Source: Acidimicrobiia bacterium (GTDB lineage Bacteria > Actinomycetota > Acidimicrobiia > Acidimicrobiales > Bin134). From it: a stretch of DNA of 35,847 nt. The translations under genes were made by a program, and so were the position numbers. Every line of letters begins with the position of its first letter. The stretch's first letter is position 1. Where the stretch lies: contig JAJEEH010000008.1 of the NCBI GenBank assembly GCA_022821105.1, forward strand, positions 1 to 35,847, in the 5' to 3' direction. Below, in pieces: positions 8,154-17,669 of this stretch. The notes under the pieces are model-generated. The model made no database searches and had not been told where the DNA came from. It saw nothing but the letters and a program-made list of their open reading frames with translations.

Positions 8154-9008
8154 GTGACTGGTGCCCCCGGGTCGCTAAGGGCGGTCGTGTTCGCCGTGGA
8201 CGGCAGCCGTCGCGTGGGTCGTCTCGAAGGCGATACCGTCGTCGATGCGGGGCCGGCTTCCGAGCGCGGCTTCATTCCAACCACCGAGGCCTGGAACCAG
8301 CTCCGCAGTGCCGATGGCCCGAATTACCCCTTCGACAACGTGGCGCTCGACGCGCCAGTCCGACCAGCCAAAATCCTCGCCATTGGGATCAACTACCGCG
8401 ACCACGCAGCAGAATCGAATAACGAGGAACCCGAAGAACCAGTTGTGTTCGCGAAATTCCCATCGTCGGTGATCGGGCACGGACAAACCATCATCGTGCC
8501 CCAAGAAGAGACCCGTCCCGACTGGGAGGGTGAGATGGGTATTGTGATCGGCCGATCGGCATACCGCGCCAACGCCGCCAGCGCACGGACAGCAATCGGA
8601 GCCATCACGGCAGTGAACGACGTCTCGGGCCGTCGGGCCCAACTCGAGACCCCCCTCAAGCAGTTCACCTTGGGCAAGAGCTTTGACACCTTCACCCCCA
8701 TGGGGCCATGCCTCGTCGACTCCACCGACATTGACCTTGACGATCTCGAGGTCACAACGGTAGTGAGCGGTGTCAGGAAACAGCACTCCTCAACGAGCAA
8801 GATGATCTACTCGGCTGTCGAGCTAGTGGAATACCTCTCCCGCGGGGTGACGCTCGAGCCCGGCGACGTCATCGCCACCGGTACACCAGCGGGCGTGGGA
8901 AACCGCGAAAGCCCCCCTCGATACCTCCGCGAGGGTGACATCGTCGAAGTCTCGGTGTCACACGTGGGTACGCTGCGCAATGCGGTCAAGATGGAGTCGG
9001 AGTCATGA
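8154..9008 (+). CDS. Fumarylacetoacetate hydrolase (FAH)-family protein 1
   Basis: AIGINYRDHAAESNNEEPEEPVVFAKFPSSVIG; LEPGDVIATGTPAGVG. GTG start adjacent to the SDR stop. Confidence 0.93.
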   Translation: MTGAPGSLRAVVFAVDGSRRVGRLEGDTVVDAGPASERGFIPTTEAWNQLRSADGPNYPFDNVALDAPVRPAKILAIGINYRDHAAESNNEEPEEPVVFAKFPSSVIGHGQTIIVPQEETRPDWEGEMGIVIGRSAYRANAASARTAIGAITAVNDVSGRRAQLETPLKQFTLGKSFDTFTPMGPCLVDSTDIDLDDLEVTTVVSGVRKQHSSTSKMIYSAVELVEYLSRGVTLEPGDVIATGTPAGVGNRESPPRYLREGDIVEVSVSHVGTLRNAVKMESES

Positions 9009-9601
9009 TCGCGCGCCCGATTGAACGTTTCCGACCAGCCGAGCTCAACGAAGCCCAGCAACGCCTCTACGACGAGCTCACCACCGGCTTAAGGTCGCGC
9101 GACCCGCAGTACTTCTCGATTGTCAATGCTGACGGTGGATTGGAAGGACCTTTCAATGCCTTCCTGCTCCAACCGGCTCTTGGATCTGTCCTCCAAGCGG
9201 TTGGTGCAGCGATCCGCTACGAAACAAAGTTGACCGATCGGACCCGGGAGCTCGCCATACTCGTGGTCGCAGCCGCATGGAAATCCGAGTTCGAGCGGCA
9301 CGCGCACGAGCCAATCGCACGAGCAGCGGGTGTCACAAATGCTGAGATCACCGCGATCCGTGAGGGCGACGACTCTACAGCGGTGTGGCCCGACGCAAAC
9401 GACCGGACGGTGGTTCAGGCAGTGCGCTCGCTCCACGAATGTGGCGATTTCGACGACGAGCTCTACGACCGCGTCGTAGCTGCTCTCGGCCTCCCGGGGC
9501 TGTTCGAGCTGATGACCCTCGTCGGCTACTACGCCACCCTCGCCATGCAACTTAGAGTCCTCCGGGTCGCACTTCCCCAAGATTTGAATTGTTCCAATTG
9601 A
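9005..9601 (+). CDS. Carboxymuconolactone decarboxylase (CMD)-family protein
   Basis: RTRELAILVVAAAWKSEFERHAHEPIARAAGV; overlaps the upstream gene. Confidence 0.85.
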   Translation: MIARPIERFRPAELNEAQQRLYDELTTGLRSRDPQYFSIVNADGGLEGPFNAFLLQPALGSVLQAVGAAIRYETKLTDRTRELAILVVAAAWKSEFERHAHEPIARAAGVTNAEITAIREGDDSTAVWPDANDRTVVQAVRSLHECGDFDDELYDRVVAALGLPGLFELMTLVGYYATLAMQLRVLRVALPQDLNCSN

Positions 9602-9617
9602 AAGGCCGGAGATTCCC

Positions 9618-10502
9618 ATGAAACTCGCAACTTTCAACAACGGAAGAGTCGGCCGCATCGAGGATGATCTAATGGTCGAACTCGAATGCGGAACTACTCG
9701 CGAGTACTTCGAGCGAGCTGGTGACGTTCCCGAGACCGGCGAACGCATCGCCATGAGCGAAGTTCGCCTTGAAGCGCCGATCGTGCCCAAGAAGTTCTTC
9801 CACACCGCGGGCAACTTCCTAGACCACCACGAGGAGCTCGCTGCCGTTGACTGGTCACATCCCGTCCACAAAGGGATCGTCTTTTTTCAAAATGTCGACG
9901 CGATCATCGGACCTGACGATGCAATCGTGTATCCCGAGGGTCTCACCAATGAGGTCGACTACGAGCTCGAACTAGCCATCATCATCGGCAAGCAAGGAAG
10001 TTGGTTCAGCGCCGAGGAGGCTGTTGACCACATCGCCGGGTACATGGTGTTCAACGACATCACAGCTCGTGACATCCAGCGCCGAGAGATGGAGTCTGGA
10101 GTCTTCTCGTTCTCAAAGGCGATCGAGACGTTCTGCCCCATTGGTCCCTACATCGTCACCGCCGACGAAATCGATGACGCCCAGAACCTGGCCATGGAGC
10201 TACGCGTCAACGGAGATGTCCGTCAGAAGGGCCATACGAAACAGATGCGCATCGACATCCCCCACCTCGTCGCTTACCACTCGCCCCAGGGTTACTCAGC
10301 TGGCGACATCATCACGACGGGGACGATCTCCGGCGTCGCCGCCGTGCAGCCCAATCCCTTCGACTACTACCTCCGGCCCGGAGATCAGATCGAGGCCGAG
10401 ATAGAAGCCGTTGGCATCTTGCGCAATCACGTAGTTCGGTGGAGCGCAGCACACGACACAGAGCCATACACCATGGACCTGTACGCACCGACCGACAGTT
10501 GA
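9618..10502 (+). CDS. FAH-family protein 2 (2-keto-4-pentenoate hydratase/isomerase-like)
   Basis: FFHTAGNFLDHHEEL; EVDYELELAIIIGKQG; YSAGDIITTGTISGVA. Confidence 0.92.
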   Translation: MKLATFNNGRVGRIEDDLMVELECGTTREYFERAGDVPETGERIAMSEVRLEAPIVPKKFFHTAGNFLDHHEELAAVDWSHPVHKGIVFFQNVDAIIGPDDAIVYPEGLTNEVDYELELAIIIGKQGSWFSAEEAVDHIAGYMVFNDITARDIQRREMESGVFSFSKAIETFCPIGPYIVTADEIDDAQNLAMELRVNGDVRQKGHTKQMRIDIPHLVAYHSPQGYSAGDIITTGTISGVAAVQPNPFDYYLRPGDQIEAEIEAVGILRNHVVRWSAAHDTEPYTMDLYAPTDS

Positions 10503-10535
10503 CACACTCGACTACCAAGGAATGGAACCAAACCC

Positions 10536-11795
10536 ATGTCCATCATCATCACTGGAGGCCAAGTATTCGACGGGACCGGATCGGCGGCGACCCCGGGTGA
10601 AATAGTCATTGATGGCGACCGGATCACCGAGGTCCGATCCGGCCACCACCCAGACCACCACGACGGCCACGAGATTGTTGATGCAACCGGCTGCACCGTC
10701 ATGCCTGGGCTCGTCGAATCGCACGCTCATATCACGTTTCCGTCAGCCGTCGGCCATATAGACCCATCTTTCAATCCTCCGCTCGATGTCTCCTTCTTTG
10801 AGAAAATCGAAGGATTCCCTTCGGAACTCGCCCGCGCCGAGCGAAACGCCGGCATTCTCCTCGACGCCGGATTTACATCCGCCTACTCCGCGGGATCGCT
10901 CATTCCGATGCCCACCGAGGTTGCCCTCCGAGACAAGCTAGATGCCGGCGTCATCCCCGGCCCGCGGTTCAAGGCTTGTGCGGCAGAGCGAGATGCCGTG
11001 CCCCGAGGTCCAGTCGACAGGCCGGAGGACTGGGATAAGCCGGCAGCGCTCGCAGACTGGGTTCGGTCCCACGCTGAGCAGGGTTTCGACTCGATCAAGC
11101 TGCTCCTCAGCAATGACGACGTCTTCGTCAAAGGCGGCAGCCAGATCACCCAGTACTCTGAGGACCAGGCGAAGGCCGCTGGAGAAACTGCTCGTGAGTA
11201 CGGCGTCTGGCTTGCCGCGCATTGTCAGGCCGCAGAGTCGGTGAAGCTCGCCGTCCGCCACGGCTTTCGGTCGATCTACCACTGCACATATGCAGACGAA
11301 GAGGCACTCGACATGCTCGAAGAGGCCAAAGACGAGGTGTTCGTCTCGCCGGCGCCGGGGATCATTTGGGCAAACATCCACGCCGGGGAGGAGTACGGGA
11401 TCGACCGGGCTATGGCAGAGCAGATGGGCTCAGTGGCATGCCTCGACCACATGCGTGAGCTCTGTCCGAAAATGCGAGCCCGTGGCATCAGGGTGCTACC
11501 CGGTGGCGACTACGGCTTTCCAAACAACCCCATCGGCAAGAACGCACACGACCTAACCCTCTTCGTGACCGAGCTCGGCTACACGGAAACAGAGACACTG
11601 GTAGCAGCGACGAAGCTCGGTGGCGAGCTGATGGGCATGGGTGATGAGCTGGGATTGCTGGCCGAGAACTACCTGGCCGACGTGCTCGTCGTCGAAGGCG
11701 ACCCCGTCGCCGACATCACCGTACTCGAGGAACCCAAGAGGATCGTGGCGATCATGCAGGGCGGCCGATTCCACAAGCAACCCGCGGCGCGCTAG
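10536..11795 (+). CDS. Amidohydrolase (imidazolonepropionase-like)
   Basis: TVMPGLVESHAHITFPS; LAAHCQAAESVKLAVRHGFRSIYHCTYAD; GGDYGFP. Confidence 0.92.
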   Translation: MSIIITGGQVFDGTGSAATPGEIVIDGDRITEVRSGHHPDHHDGHEIVDATGCTVMPGLVESHAHITFPSAVGHIDPSFNPPLDVSFFEKIEGFPSELARAERNAGILLDAGFTSAYSAGSLIPMPTEVALRDKLDAGVIPGPRFKACAAERDAVPRGPVDRPEDWDKPAALADWVRSHAEQGFDSIKLLLSNDDVFVKGGSQITQYSEDQAKAAGETAREYGVWLAAHCQAAESVKLAVRHGFRSIYHCTYADEEALDMLEEAKDEVFVSPAPGIIWANIHAGEEYGIDRAMAEQMGSVACLDHMRELCPKMRARGIRVLPGGDYGFPNNPIGKNAHDLTLFVTELGYTETETLVAATKLGGELMGMGDELGLLAENYLADVLVVEGDPVADITVLEEPKRIVAIMQGGRFHKQPAAR

Positions 11796-11799
11796 CGAC

Positions 11800-12606
11800 A
11801 TGATCGCTGTCCACCATGCGATCACCTACGCGTCAGTCATGGGCTTTCGGCCGCTGGCGCTGGACCTGTACGTCCCAGAGGAGCCCCGAGCAGTCTGCGT
11901 CTACCTGCACGGCGGGGGCTGGCGCCGGGGGTCGCGGCGCGACGGGCCAGGGCACATGACCGGACCCGGTGAGGAGTTCCTCGAGAGGATGGCGGAGCGC
12001 CAGCTTGCCGTTGCTGCCTGTGACTACCGGCTAAGCGGCGAGGCCATATTTCCTGCCCAGCTCGAAGATGTGATTGCTGCGTGTCGCTTTGTCACCTCCG
12101 ATCTCGGTGTTTACGGGGTCTCCGAGATTCCGCTCACGCTCTGGGGTCTGTCCTCAGGTGCCCACCTGGCCGCACTCGCTGCTCTCAACCCACGCCTCGA
12201 CGTCGAGGTGGCCGCCGTAACCTGTTGGTCCGCCCCCTCAGACATTGCTCGACATCAAGATGATCTTGAAGCGCTGGGGGCCCCCGTCGACCGGGGACCG
12301 GACTCGCGTGAGGCTCAGTTGTTGGGGGGTGTGGTGGACGAGCTTCCCGATGCGGCCAGGAATGCAAGCCCCGTCCATCACATTCGAGCCACGTCGACAC
12401 GCTTCGAGCTCGTGCATGGCACCAACGATGTTCATGTGCCCGTTGCGCAGAGCAAGCGCTTTGCCGCTGCGCTGGAAGAGACGGGGACATCGGCGACTTT
12501 GGTGCTGGTCGAAGGTGGCGATCACTTCTACAAGGAGATCGAACGCGATCGCTTGTCAGAACTGGTGGATACCTCGATCGACTTTCTGATCGACAACTCT
12601 TCGTGA
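11800..12606 (+). CDS. Alpha/beta hydrolase (esterase/lipase, HSL-like)
   Basis: VCVYLHGGGWRRGSR (HGGGW); TLWGLSSGAHLAALAA (GxSxG); VHGTNDVHVPVAQ; GGDHFYKE. Confidence 0.9.
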   Translation: MIAVHHAITYASVMGFRPLALDLYVPEEPRAVCVYLHGGGWRRGSRRDGPGHMTGPGEEFLERMAERQLAVAACDYRLSGEAIFPAQLEDVIAACRFVTSDLGVYGVSEIPLTLWGLSSGAHLAALAALNPRLDVEVAAVTCWSAPSDIARHQDDLEALGAPVDRGPDSREAQLLGGVVDELPDAARNASPVHHIRATSTRFELVHGTNDVHVPVAQSKRFAAALEETGTSATLVLVEGGDHFYKEIERDRLSELVDTSIDFLIDNSS

Positions 12607-13538
12607 GCGCTTTATCGGGACAGCGAATTGCAGTCGTCGGAGGGGGGCAGATAGGTGCCAGCTGGTCGGCTCTCTTCGCTCATTACGGGGCTGCCGTCAC
12701 CTTGTGGGATCCGGTGACCAAAACGTACGAGATCGCAGACAAACGGATCAGGCGAGCACGGTCTCAGCTTGCCGAAATCTGCCCGGCCGTCGAGGCCGGC
12801 TCTGTCGAGTTTGCCGATGACTTTGCTGAAGCCTTGTCGGGTGCATCGCTAATCCAGGAGAACGCACCCGAATCCATCCAGACCAAAAGGCACCTGTACG
12901 AAGACATCGAGGCCGTTGTCGCCGAAACGGCGATCATTGCATCGTCGACCTCATCGCTGCGGTGGAGCGACTTATCACCTGGCCTTCGAGTCTCGGACCG
13001 ATTCGTCACAGCACACCCCTTCCACCCACCGCACCTCGTACCCCTCGTTGAGATATATGGAATCGACCCGTCTACCTGCGATCGAGTCGAAGCAATCTAC
13101 CGAACAACAGATCGTGTCACGGTCCGGCTGAAAAAAGACGCCGTAGGGCACATCGCAAACCGATTGGCGTCTGCCCTGTACCGGGAGGCAGTTCACATCG
13201 TGGCAGAAGAGATCGCCGACGTCGAAGCCGTCGACACTGCTCTCATCAACGGACCCGGACTGCGTTGGGCTGCGGTCGGCGTCCACATCGGTTACCACTT
13301 AGGTGGGGGAGACGGTGGGTTGGCCTCCTATCTTGACGCCCTGGGGCCGAGCCAAGAGCGTCGATGGGCAGACCTCGGTAAACCAGCGCTCGACCAGTCA
13401 ACAAAGGCCACTCTCGTAGCTGGCGTTCAAGCAGCAGCCGCTGGTCGCGATTTGCCAATGCTTGAGGCCGAACGCGATCGCCTTCTAATTGATTCGGCTC
13501 GCAAACGTCTCGGGCGTACCTTCGACGAATCGACCTGA
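12603..13538 (+). CDS. 3-hydroxyacyl-CoA dehydrogenase-family protein
   Basis: IAVVGGGQIGASWSALFAHYGAAVTLWDP; IQENAPESIQTKRHLYEDIE; SSTSSL; TAHPFHPPHLVPLVEI. Confidence 0.93.
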   Translation: MSALSGQRIAVVGGGQIGASWSALFAHYGAAVTLWDPVTKTYEIADKRIRRARSQLAEICPAVEAGSVEFADDFAEALSGASLIQENAPESIQTKRHLYEDIEAVVAETAIIASSTSSLRWSDLSPGLRVSDRFVTAHPFHPPHLVPLVEIYGIDPSTCDRVEAIYRTTDRVTVRLKKDAVGHIANRLASALYREAVHIVAEEIADVEAVDTALINGPGLRWAAVGVHIGYHLGGGDGGLASYLDALGPSQERRWADLGKPALDQSTKATLVAGVQAAAAGRDLPMLEAERDRLLIDSARKRLGRTFDEST

Positions 13539-13558
13539 AGGCCTGAACGGCTCGCCCG

Positions 13559-14752
13559 CTATGCCGGTTCGATGCTGAGGGGCAGGGAATCGAGCCCGCG
13601 CAGTGAATTGTTGAGGCGCGGAATGGGTTCCCCATTCGGTTCAATCAATCGCACGCGATCGCGAAGAGCTGTGAAGACGGCCTCCCCCTCCATGCGGGCG
13701 ATAACCATGCCGACGCAGGTGTGAATTCCGATGCCGTAGCCCAAGTGCCCGGTAAGCCGCCGTGTGACATCGAATCTGTCGGGGTTGTTCCACCGACGTG
13801 GATCGCGGTTGGCACCTGCGAACAATATGAGCACTTTCTGATCTCCGGCGATCTCCAAATCGCCAACAGTGGTGGACCCCGTCGTCGTGCGGAAGAACCC
13901 AATGACCGGGCAATCGCGGCGTATGGTCTCCTCGAAAGCAGCGCGTGCCAGTAGAGGATTCTCACGCACGAGCAGCCACTGGTCGGGCCCCGTCGCCAGG
14001 TTGTTGAGCGCAAATGCAATTCCGCTGACCGTGGTATCGACCCCTGCCGACAGGAACGAGCGCACCAGCATCGCTCCATCATCAGGAGTCAAACCGGCCG
14101 CCTCGGCGGCATCGTGGATCGCCGCGCCTATTCCTCCTGACTGGAGCGCATCGCGTGCACATGTCGCCGTGACCCAGGCGATCGTCTCTTCTGCATTCGC
14201 CATGGCAGTGCGGAAGCGTTGGTTCTCGACACCGTTCCCGTTGAAGACCAGGGATCCGTAGTCGAGTAGCCGTTGTCGCGTCTCGTCGTTTACCTCAATC
14301 CCGAAAGCCCGCGGAAACACCTCTGTGGGAAACACCTCGGCCAAGTCTCGAACGCCATCGAATTGCCTGCGATCGATCAACTCGTCGACTATCCGGCCAG
14401 CTGCCTTAGCGAATGCGCTTTCGAGTGATCGCAGTGCCTTGGGGGTCATCGTGCCCGCTACCACCTTCCGGTTGCGAGTGTGCTCGGGAGGGTCTGCTTC
14501 GACGAGAATGCTCGGTCGGCGCCATGATTGGTCGACCGCTAGGTCGGCCAGCCCCACGCCCCGACTCGACGAGAACTTCTCGTGATTGCGCAGCGCTGTG
14601 ACTACGTCGTCATGTCGAGCGATCGCCCAGATTCCGTATCGGTCGAGCCAGACCGCGTGACCGGCATCCCGGATCAAGGTCAAGTCGTCCCACGGTTCTG
14701 CGAGAAACTCGTCGCTGTACGGATCGACCCTTGATGCGGTGTGGCTGGTCAT
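13559..14752 (-). CDS. Cytochrome P450
   Basis: I-helix LSAGVDTTVSGIAF; ETIR (ExxR); heme loop GHLGYGIGIHTCVGMVIARMEGEAVF. Confidence 0.95.
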   Translation of the reverse strand: MTSHTASRVDPYSDEFLAEPWDDLTLIRDAGHAVWLDRYGIWAIARHDDVVTALRNHEKFSSSRGVGLADLAVDQSWRRPSILVEADPPEHTRNRKVVAGTMTPKALRSLESAFAKAAGRIVDELIDRRQFDGVRDLAEVFPTEVFPRAFGIEVNDETRQRLLDYGSLVFNGNGVENQRFRTAMANAEETIAWVTATCARDALQSGGIGAAIHDAAEAAGLTPDDGAMLVRSFLSAGVDTTVSGIAFALNNLATGPDQWLLVRENPLLARAAFEETIRRDCPVIGFFRTTTGSTTVGDLEIAGDQKVLILFAGANRDPRRWNNPDRFDVTRRLTGHLGYGIGIHTCVGMVIARMEGEAVFTALRDRVRLIEPNGEPIPRLNNSLRGLDSLPLSIEPA

Positions 14753-14772
14753 CGCCCTCCCTCCGGCGCCGA

Positions 14773-14782
14773 CCGTATACGG
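14773..14782. promoter_or_regulatory. Perfect 10-bp palindrome CCGTATACGG in the 36-bp divergent intergenic region
   Basis: Self-reverse-complementary and central between the divergent P450 and hydrolase start codons. Confidence 0.45.
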
Positions 14783-14788
14783 ATTCCC

Positions 14789-16045
14789 ATGGCATCAGCA
14801 CAACAGATGACCGTTATCAGGGGATTCAGCTGTGCCGATGAAGATGTCGCTGATACGTTGCGGCCCGAGGGGGTGACGGCCGAGATGTTCTCGTATTTTC
14901 CCGGCAATTACGTGTGGAATCTCTCCGTCTGCATCGCCTTGGAAAGCGGTGCGCAAATCGGGGAAATCGAGGAGATGTGCGCACCGCTGCGGGAGGCGGC
15001 CGCCCAAGGCGACAACCCTGGCACAGGTGACTTTCTCAAGTCTTGGGTCATCATGGCCGACAAACTGGTGGGACTCGCCGACGAGGACTCCGCTGCCGGG
15101 CATGGATTTGCGGCCGCCGACAAGTTGAACCGGGCGGCGCTCTACTACCAAATAGCCGAGCGCATGCAAGCCCAAGGCAGCACCGAGCGGGCCGCGGTGT
15201 ACCAGAAGGCGCTTGACTCCTTCGCCCGTTCCGTCGAATTGGGCGGCGCAAACATGGAGCGGGTCGAGATTCCTTACCTCCACGGTACGATCCCGGCCTG
15301 GTTCCGGAGCGCTGACCGAGGAGAGGGCCCGAGGCCGACGATGGTCTACGTGAACGGACTCGACTCCACAAAGGAGATGCTCCACTGGAGCTGTCTTGGA
15401 GATCAGCTCGCCAGACGTGGCATCAATACCCTCAACATCGATCAGCCAGGCACTGGTGAGGCGCTACGTCTTCATGGCCTCTTCGCCACCCCCGCCTGCG
15501 AGTGGGGCAGCGTGGTTTACGACGCCGTCAGCGCGCGTCCCGACGTAGACAACTCTCGCATCGGGGTGGCTGGCATCTCTTTGGGCGGCTACTACGCTCC
15601 CCGCTTGCTCGTTGCCGAACCCCGGTTCTCGCTCTGTGCCATTTGGGGGGCGAACCACAATTGGGGCGAGGTCCAGCGCCGTCGTTTGGAAAACGAGGGC
15701 GAGCGCCCTGTGCCCCACTATTGGGAACACGTGCGGTGGGTGTGGGGTGCCGCCGACATAGACGAGTTCCTGGATTTGTGCTCCCAGATCACCCTCGACG
15801 GACTGCTGGACAAGGTGACCGTGCCATTCCTCGTAACCCACGGCCAGAACGACCGCCAGATCCCACTCGAGTATGCCCACCAGACGTACGACCAGCTCGT
15901 AAACAGCCCTAAGCGAGAGCTGAAGATCTTCGACGACCGAACAATGGGCGTCGAACACGTCAGCGTCGACAATATGACCTACGGCGTGCATTTCATTGCG
16001 GACTGGATTGCCGAGGTATTTGACGAGGTGCCGGGGCCGGTGTGA
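14789..16045 (+). CDS. Alpha/beta hydrolase with N-terminal helical cap, similar to 2,6-dihydroxypseudooxynicotine hydrolase / FrsA-type C-C hydrolases
   Basis: TMVYVNGLDSTKEMLHW; IGVAGISLGGYYAPRLLV (GxSxG); FLVTHGQNDRQIPLEYA; HVSVD; ~180-residue N-terminal extension. Confidence 0.75.
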   Translation: MASAQQMTVIRGFSCADEDVADTLRPEGVTAEMFSYFPGNYVWNLSVCIALESGAQIGEIEEMCAPLREAAAQGDNPGTGDFLKSWVIMADKLVGLADEDSAAGHGFAAADKLNRAALYYQIAERMQAQGSTERAAVYQKALDSFARSVELGGANMERVEIPYLHGTIPAWFRSADRGEGPRPTMVYVNGLDSTKEMLHWSCLGDQLARRGINTLNIDQPGTGEALRLHGLFATPACEWGSVVYDAVSARPDVDNSRIGVAGISLGGYYAPRLLVAEPRFSLCAIWGANHNWGEVQRRRLENEGERPVPHYWEHVRWVWGAADIDEFLDLCSQITLDGLLDKVTVPFLVTHGQNDRQIPLEYAHQTYDQLVNSPKRELKIFDDRTMGVEHVSVDNMTYGVHFIADWIAEVFDEVPGPV

Positions 16046-16073
16046 ACGGGCAGTTCTTTGAGGGAGATGCACG

Positions 16074-17054
16074 ATGAAACTCGCAACGTTGCCTGGTCCG
16101 AGCGAAAACGGGCGTTTGGTGGTGGTCTCGCGCGATCTAAAACACTGCGTGGCGGTCGATGACATCGCAGAAACACTGCTCGAGGCGATTAGACGGTGGG
16201 ACGACGTGGCCCCGGCACTCCAGGAGCGATTTGATCAGATTGAAGCCGGTAGCGGCGACGGTTCCGCGGCGTTCAAGGCGGGCGAAGCGATGGCACCGCT
16301 ACCGCGGGCGCCCCAGTGGCTCGACGGCTCAGTGTTCCAGACACACCTAGACCTCATGTCGCAGGCGCTGCACCCCGAGCGACCCAACGAGCCCAGCGAC
16401 TACCCATTCATCTACCAGGGTGCGTCCGACGACCTGCGTGGCCCGACCGATGCGATCTGCGGATACCGATTCGACGAGGGCATCGACTTTGAAGGTGAAT
16501 TTGGGGTGGTAGTCGATGAAGTTCCCATGCGGACCACTGCCGCCGATGCCCTCGACCACGTCAAGCTACTGGTCTTGATCAATGATGTGAGCCTGCGGGC
16601 TTACGCCGGTCGTGAAATCTCGGCTGGATTCGGCTTTCTCCAGGCGAAACCGTCCACCGCTTTCGCAGCGGTCGCGGTGACGCCAGACGAACTCGGTGGC
16701 GCATGGCGCGACGGCCGAGTGAACCTCCCATTGCGCGTCGGGCGAAGCGGCGAGTGGTTCGGCCACCCACATGGATCCGAGATGACTTTCCACTTCGGAG
16801 AGCTCATCGCCCACTCTGCTTATACCCGCCTGTTGTCTGCGGGAACGATCATTGGTTCGGGAACGGTGTCCAGCGCAGACCGCTCCGTGGGCTCAGCCTG
16901 CATCGCTGAGCGCCGCGCGATCGAGATCATCGACTCGGGGGCGCCGTCAACACAGTTCCTAGGCGATGGAGAAACCGTCCGGATGGAGGTTCTTGACGAC
17001 GATGGCACTTCTATCTTCGGTGAGATTTACCAGCCTGTCGTCGTCGACGAATGA
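16074..17054 (+). CDS. FAH-family protein 3
   Basis: FIYQGASDDLRGPTDAI; EGEFGVVVDEVPM; LINDVSLR; GTIIGSGTVSSAD. Confidence 0.9.
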   Translation: MKLATLPGPSENGRLVVVSRDLKHCVAVDDIAETLLEAIRRWDDVAPALQERFDQIEAGSGDGSAAFKAGEAMAPLPRAPQWLDGSVFQTHLDLMSQALHPERPNEPSDYPFIYQGASDDLRGPTDAICGYRFDEGIDFEGEFGVVVDEVPMRTTAADALDHVKLLVLINDVSLRAYAGREISAGFGFLQAKPSTAFAAVAVTPDELGGAWRDGRVNLPLRVGRSGEWFGHPHGSEMTFHFGELIAHSAYTRLLSAGTIIGSGTVSSADRSVGSACIAERRAIEIIDSGAPSTQFLGDGETVRMEVLDDDGTSIFGEIYQPVVVDE

Positions 17055-17089
17055 CGATGCAGTGTGCCTCGGGAGTGCCGCACCCTGAG

Positions 17090-17632
17090 CTAGCCGAGCC
17101 CATCGGTGTATAGGCCGTCTATCAGAATGAAGGCGACTCGGCACGGTTGTTCGGTTCTGTTCATCCAGCCGTGGTTGGTGCCACGTTGTACGACGATGTC
17201 GCCTGGGTAGACGGTCGCCTCGCCCTCGTCCATCAACAGCACGACCTCGCCGGACAATACGATTCCGAAATCGATGGTCTCGGTGCGGTGGAAGGACCGG
17301 TGGCGGTCAGATTCGAGCTTGGCATCGGTCGCGCCGATGTTCTCGAACACGGCGTCCATGTCCGCCCCCTCGGCTTCGGGCGGAATGTCCAACACCCGAA
17401 TGCGGACCCCGTTTGTCGGCGGCGCGAGCACCAGTCCGGGCTCTTCGGCCTCGCGTCGGTCGCGGTCGATCAACGCAGGCGTCTCGGTGGTGTGCCAAAT
17501 CTCCTGGAAAACCAAGCCCTCCTCGCCAAGCGCGTCAAAGATCCGGCTTGTAGGGCCGTCGGCGACGATAATCGCAGTGCCGCCGTCGTCGTGGCCAGTG
17601 ATGATTCGGCGAACAGGTCCGGTAAAGCTCAT
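17090..17632 (-). CDS. Cupin-domain protein
   Basis: HRTETIDFGIVLSGEVVLLMDEGEATVYPGDIVVQRGTNHGWMNRTEQPCRVAFI. Confidence 0.9.
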   Translation of the reverse strand: MSFTGPVRRIITGHDDGGTAIIVADGPTSRIFDALGEEGLVFQEIWHTTETPALIDRDRREAEEPGLVLAPPTNGVRIRVLDIPPEAEGADMDAVFENIGATDAKLESDRHRSFHRTETIDFGIVLSGEVVLLMDEGEATVYPGDIVVQRGTNHGWMNRTEQPCRVAFILIDGLYTDGLG

Positions 17633-17649
17633 GAAACTGCCTCTCTTGG

Positions 17650-17669
17650 GATGAATGTGGATGAATGTG
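17650..17669. repeat. Tandem 10-bp repeat (GATGAATGTG)x2 upstream of the cupin start
   Basis: Direct reading: gatgaatgtggatgaatgtg. Confidence 0.85.
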
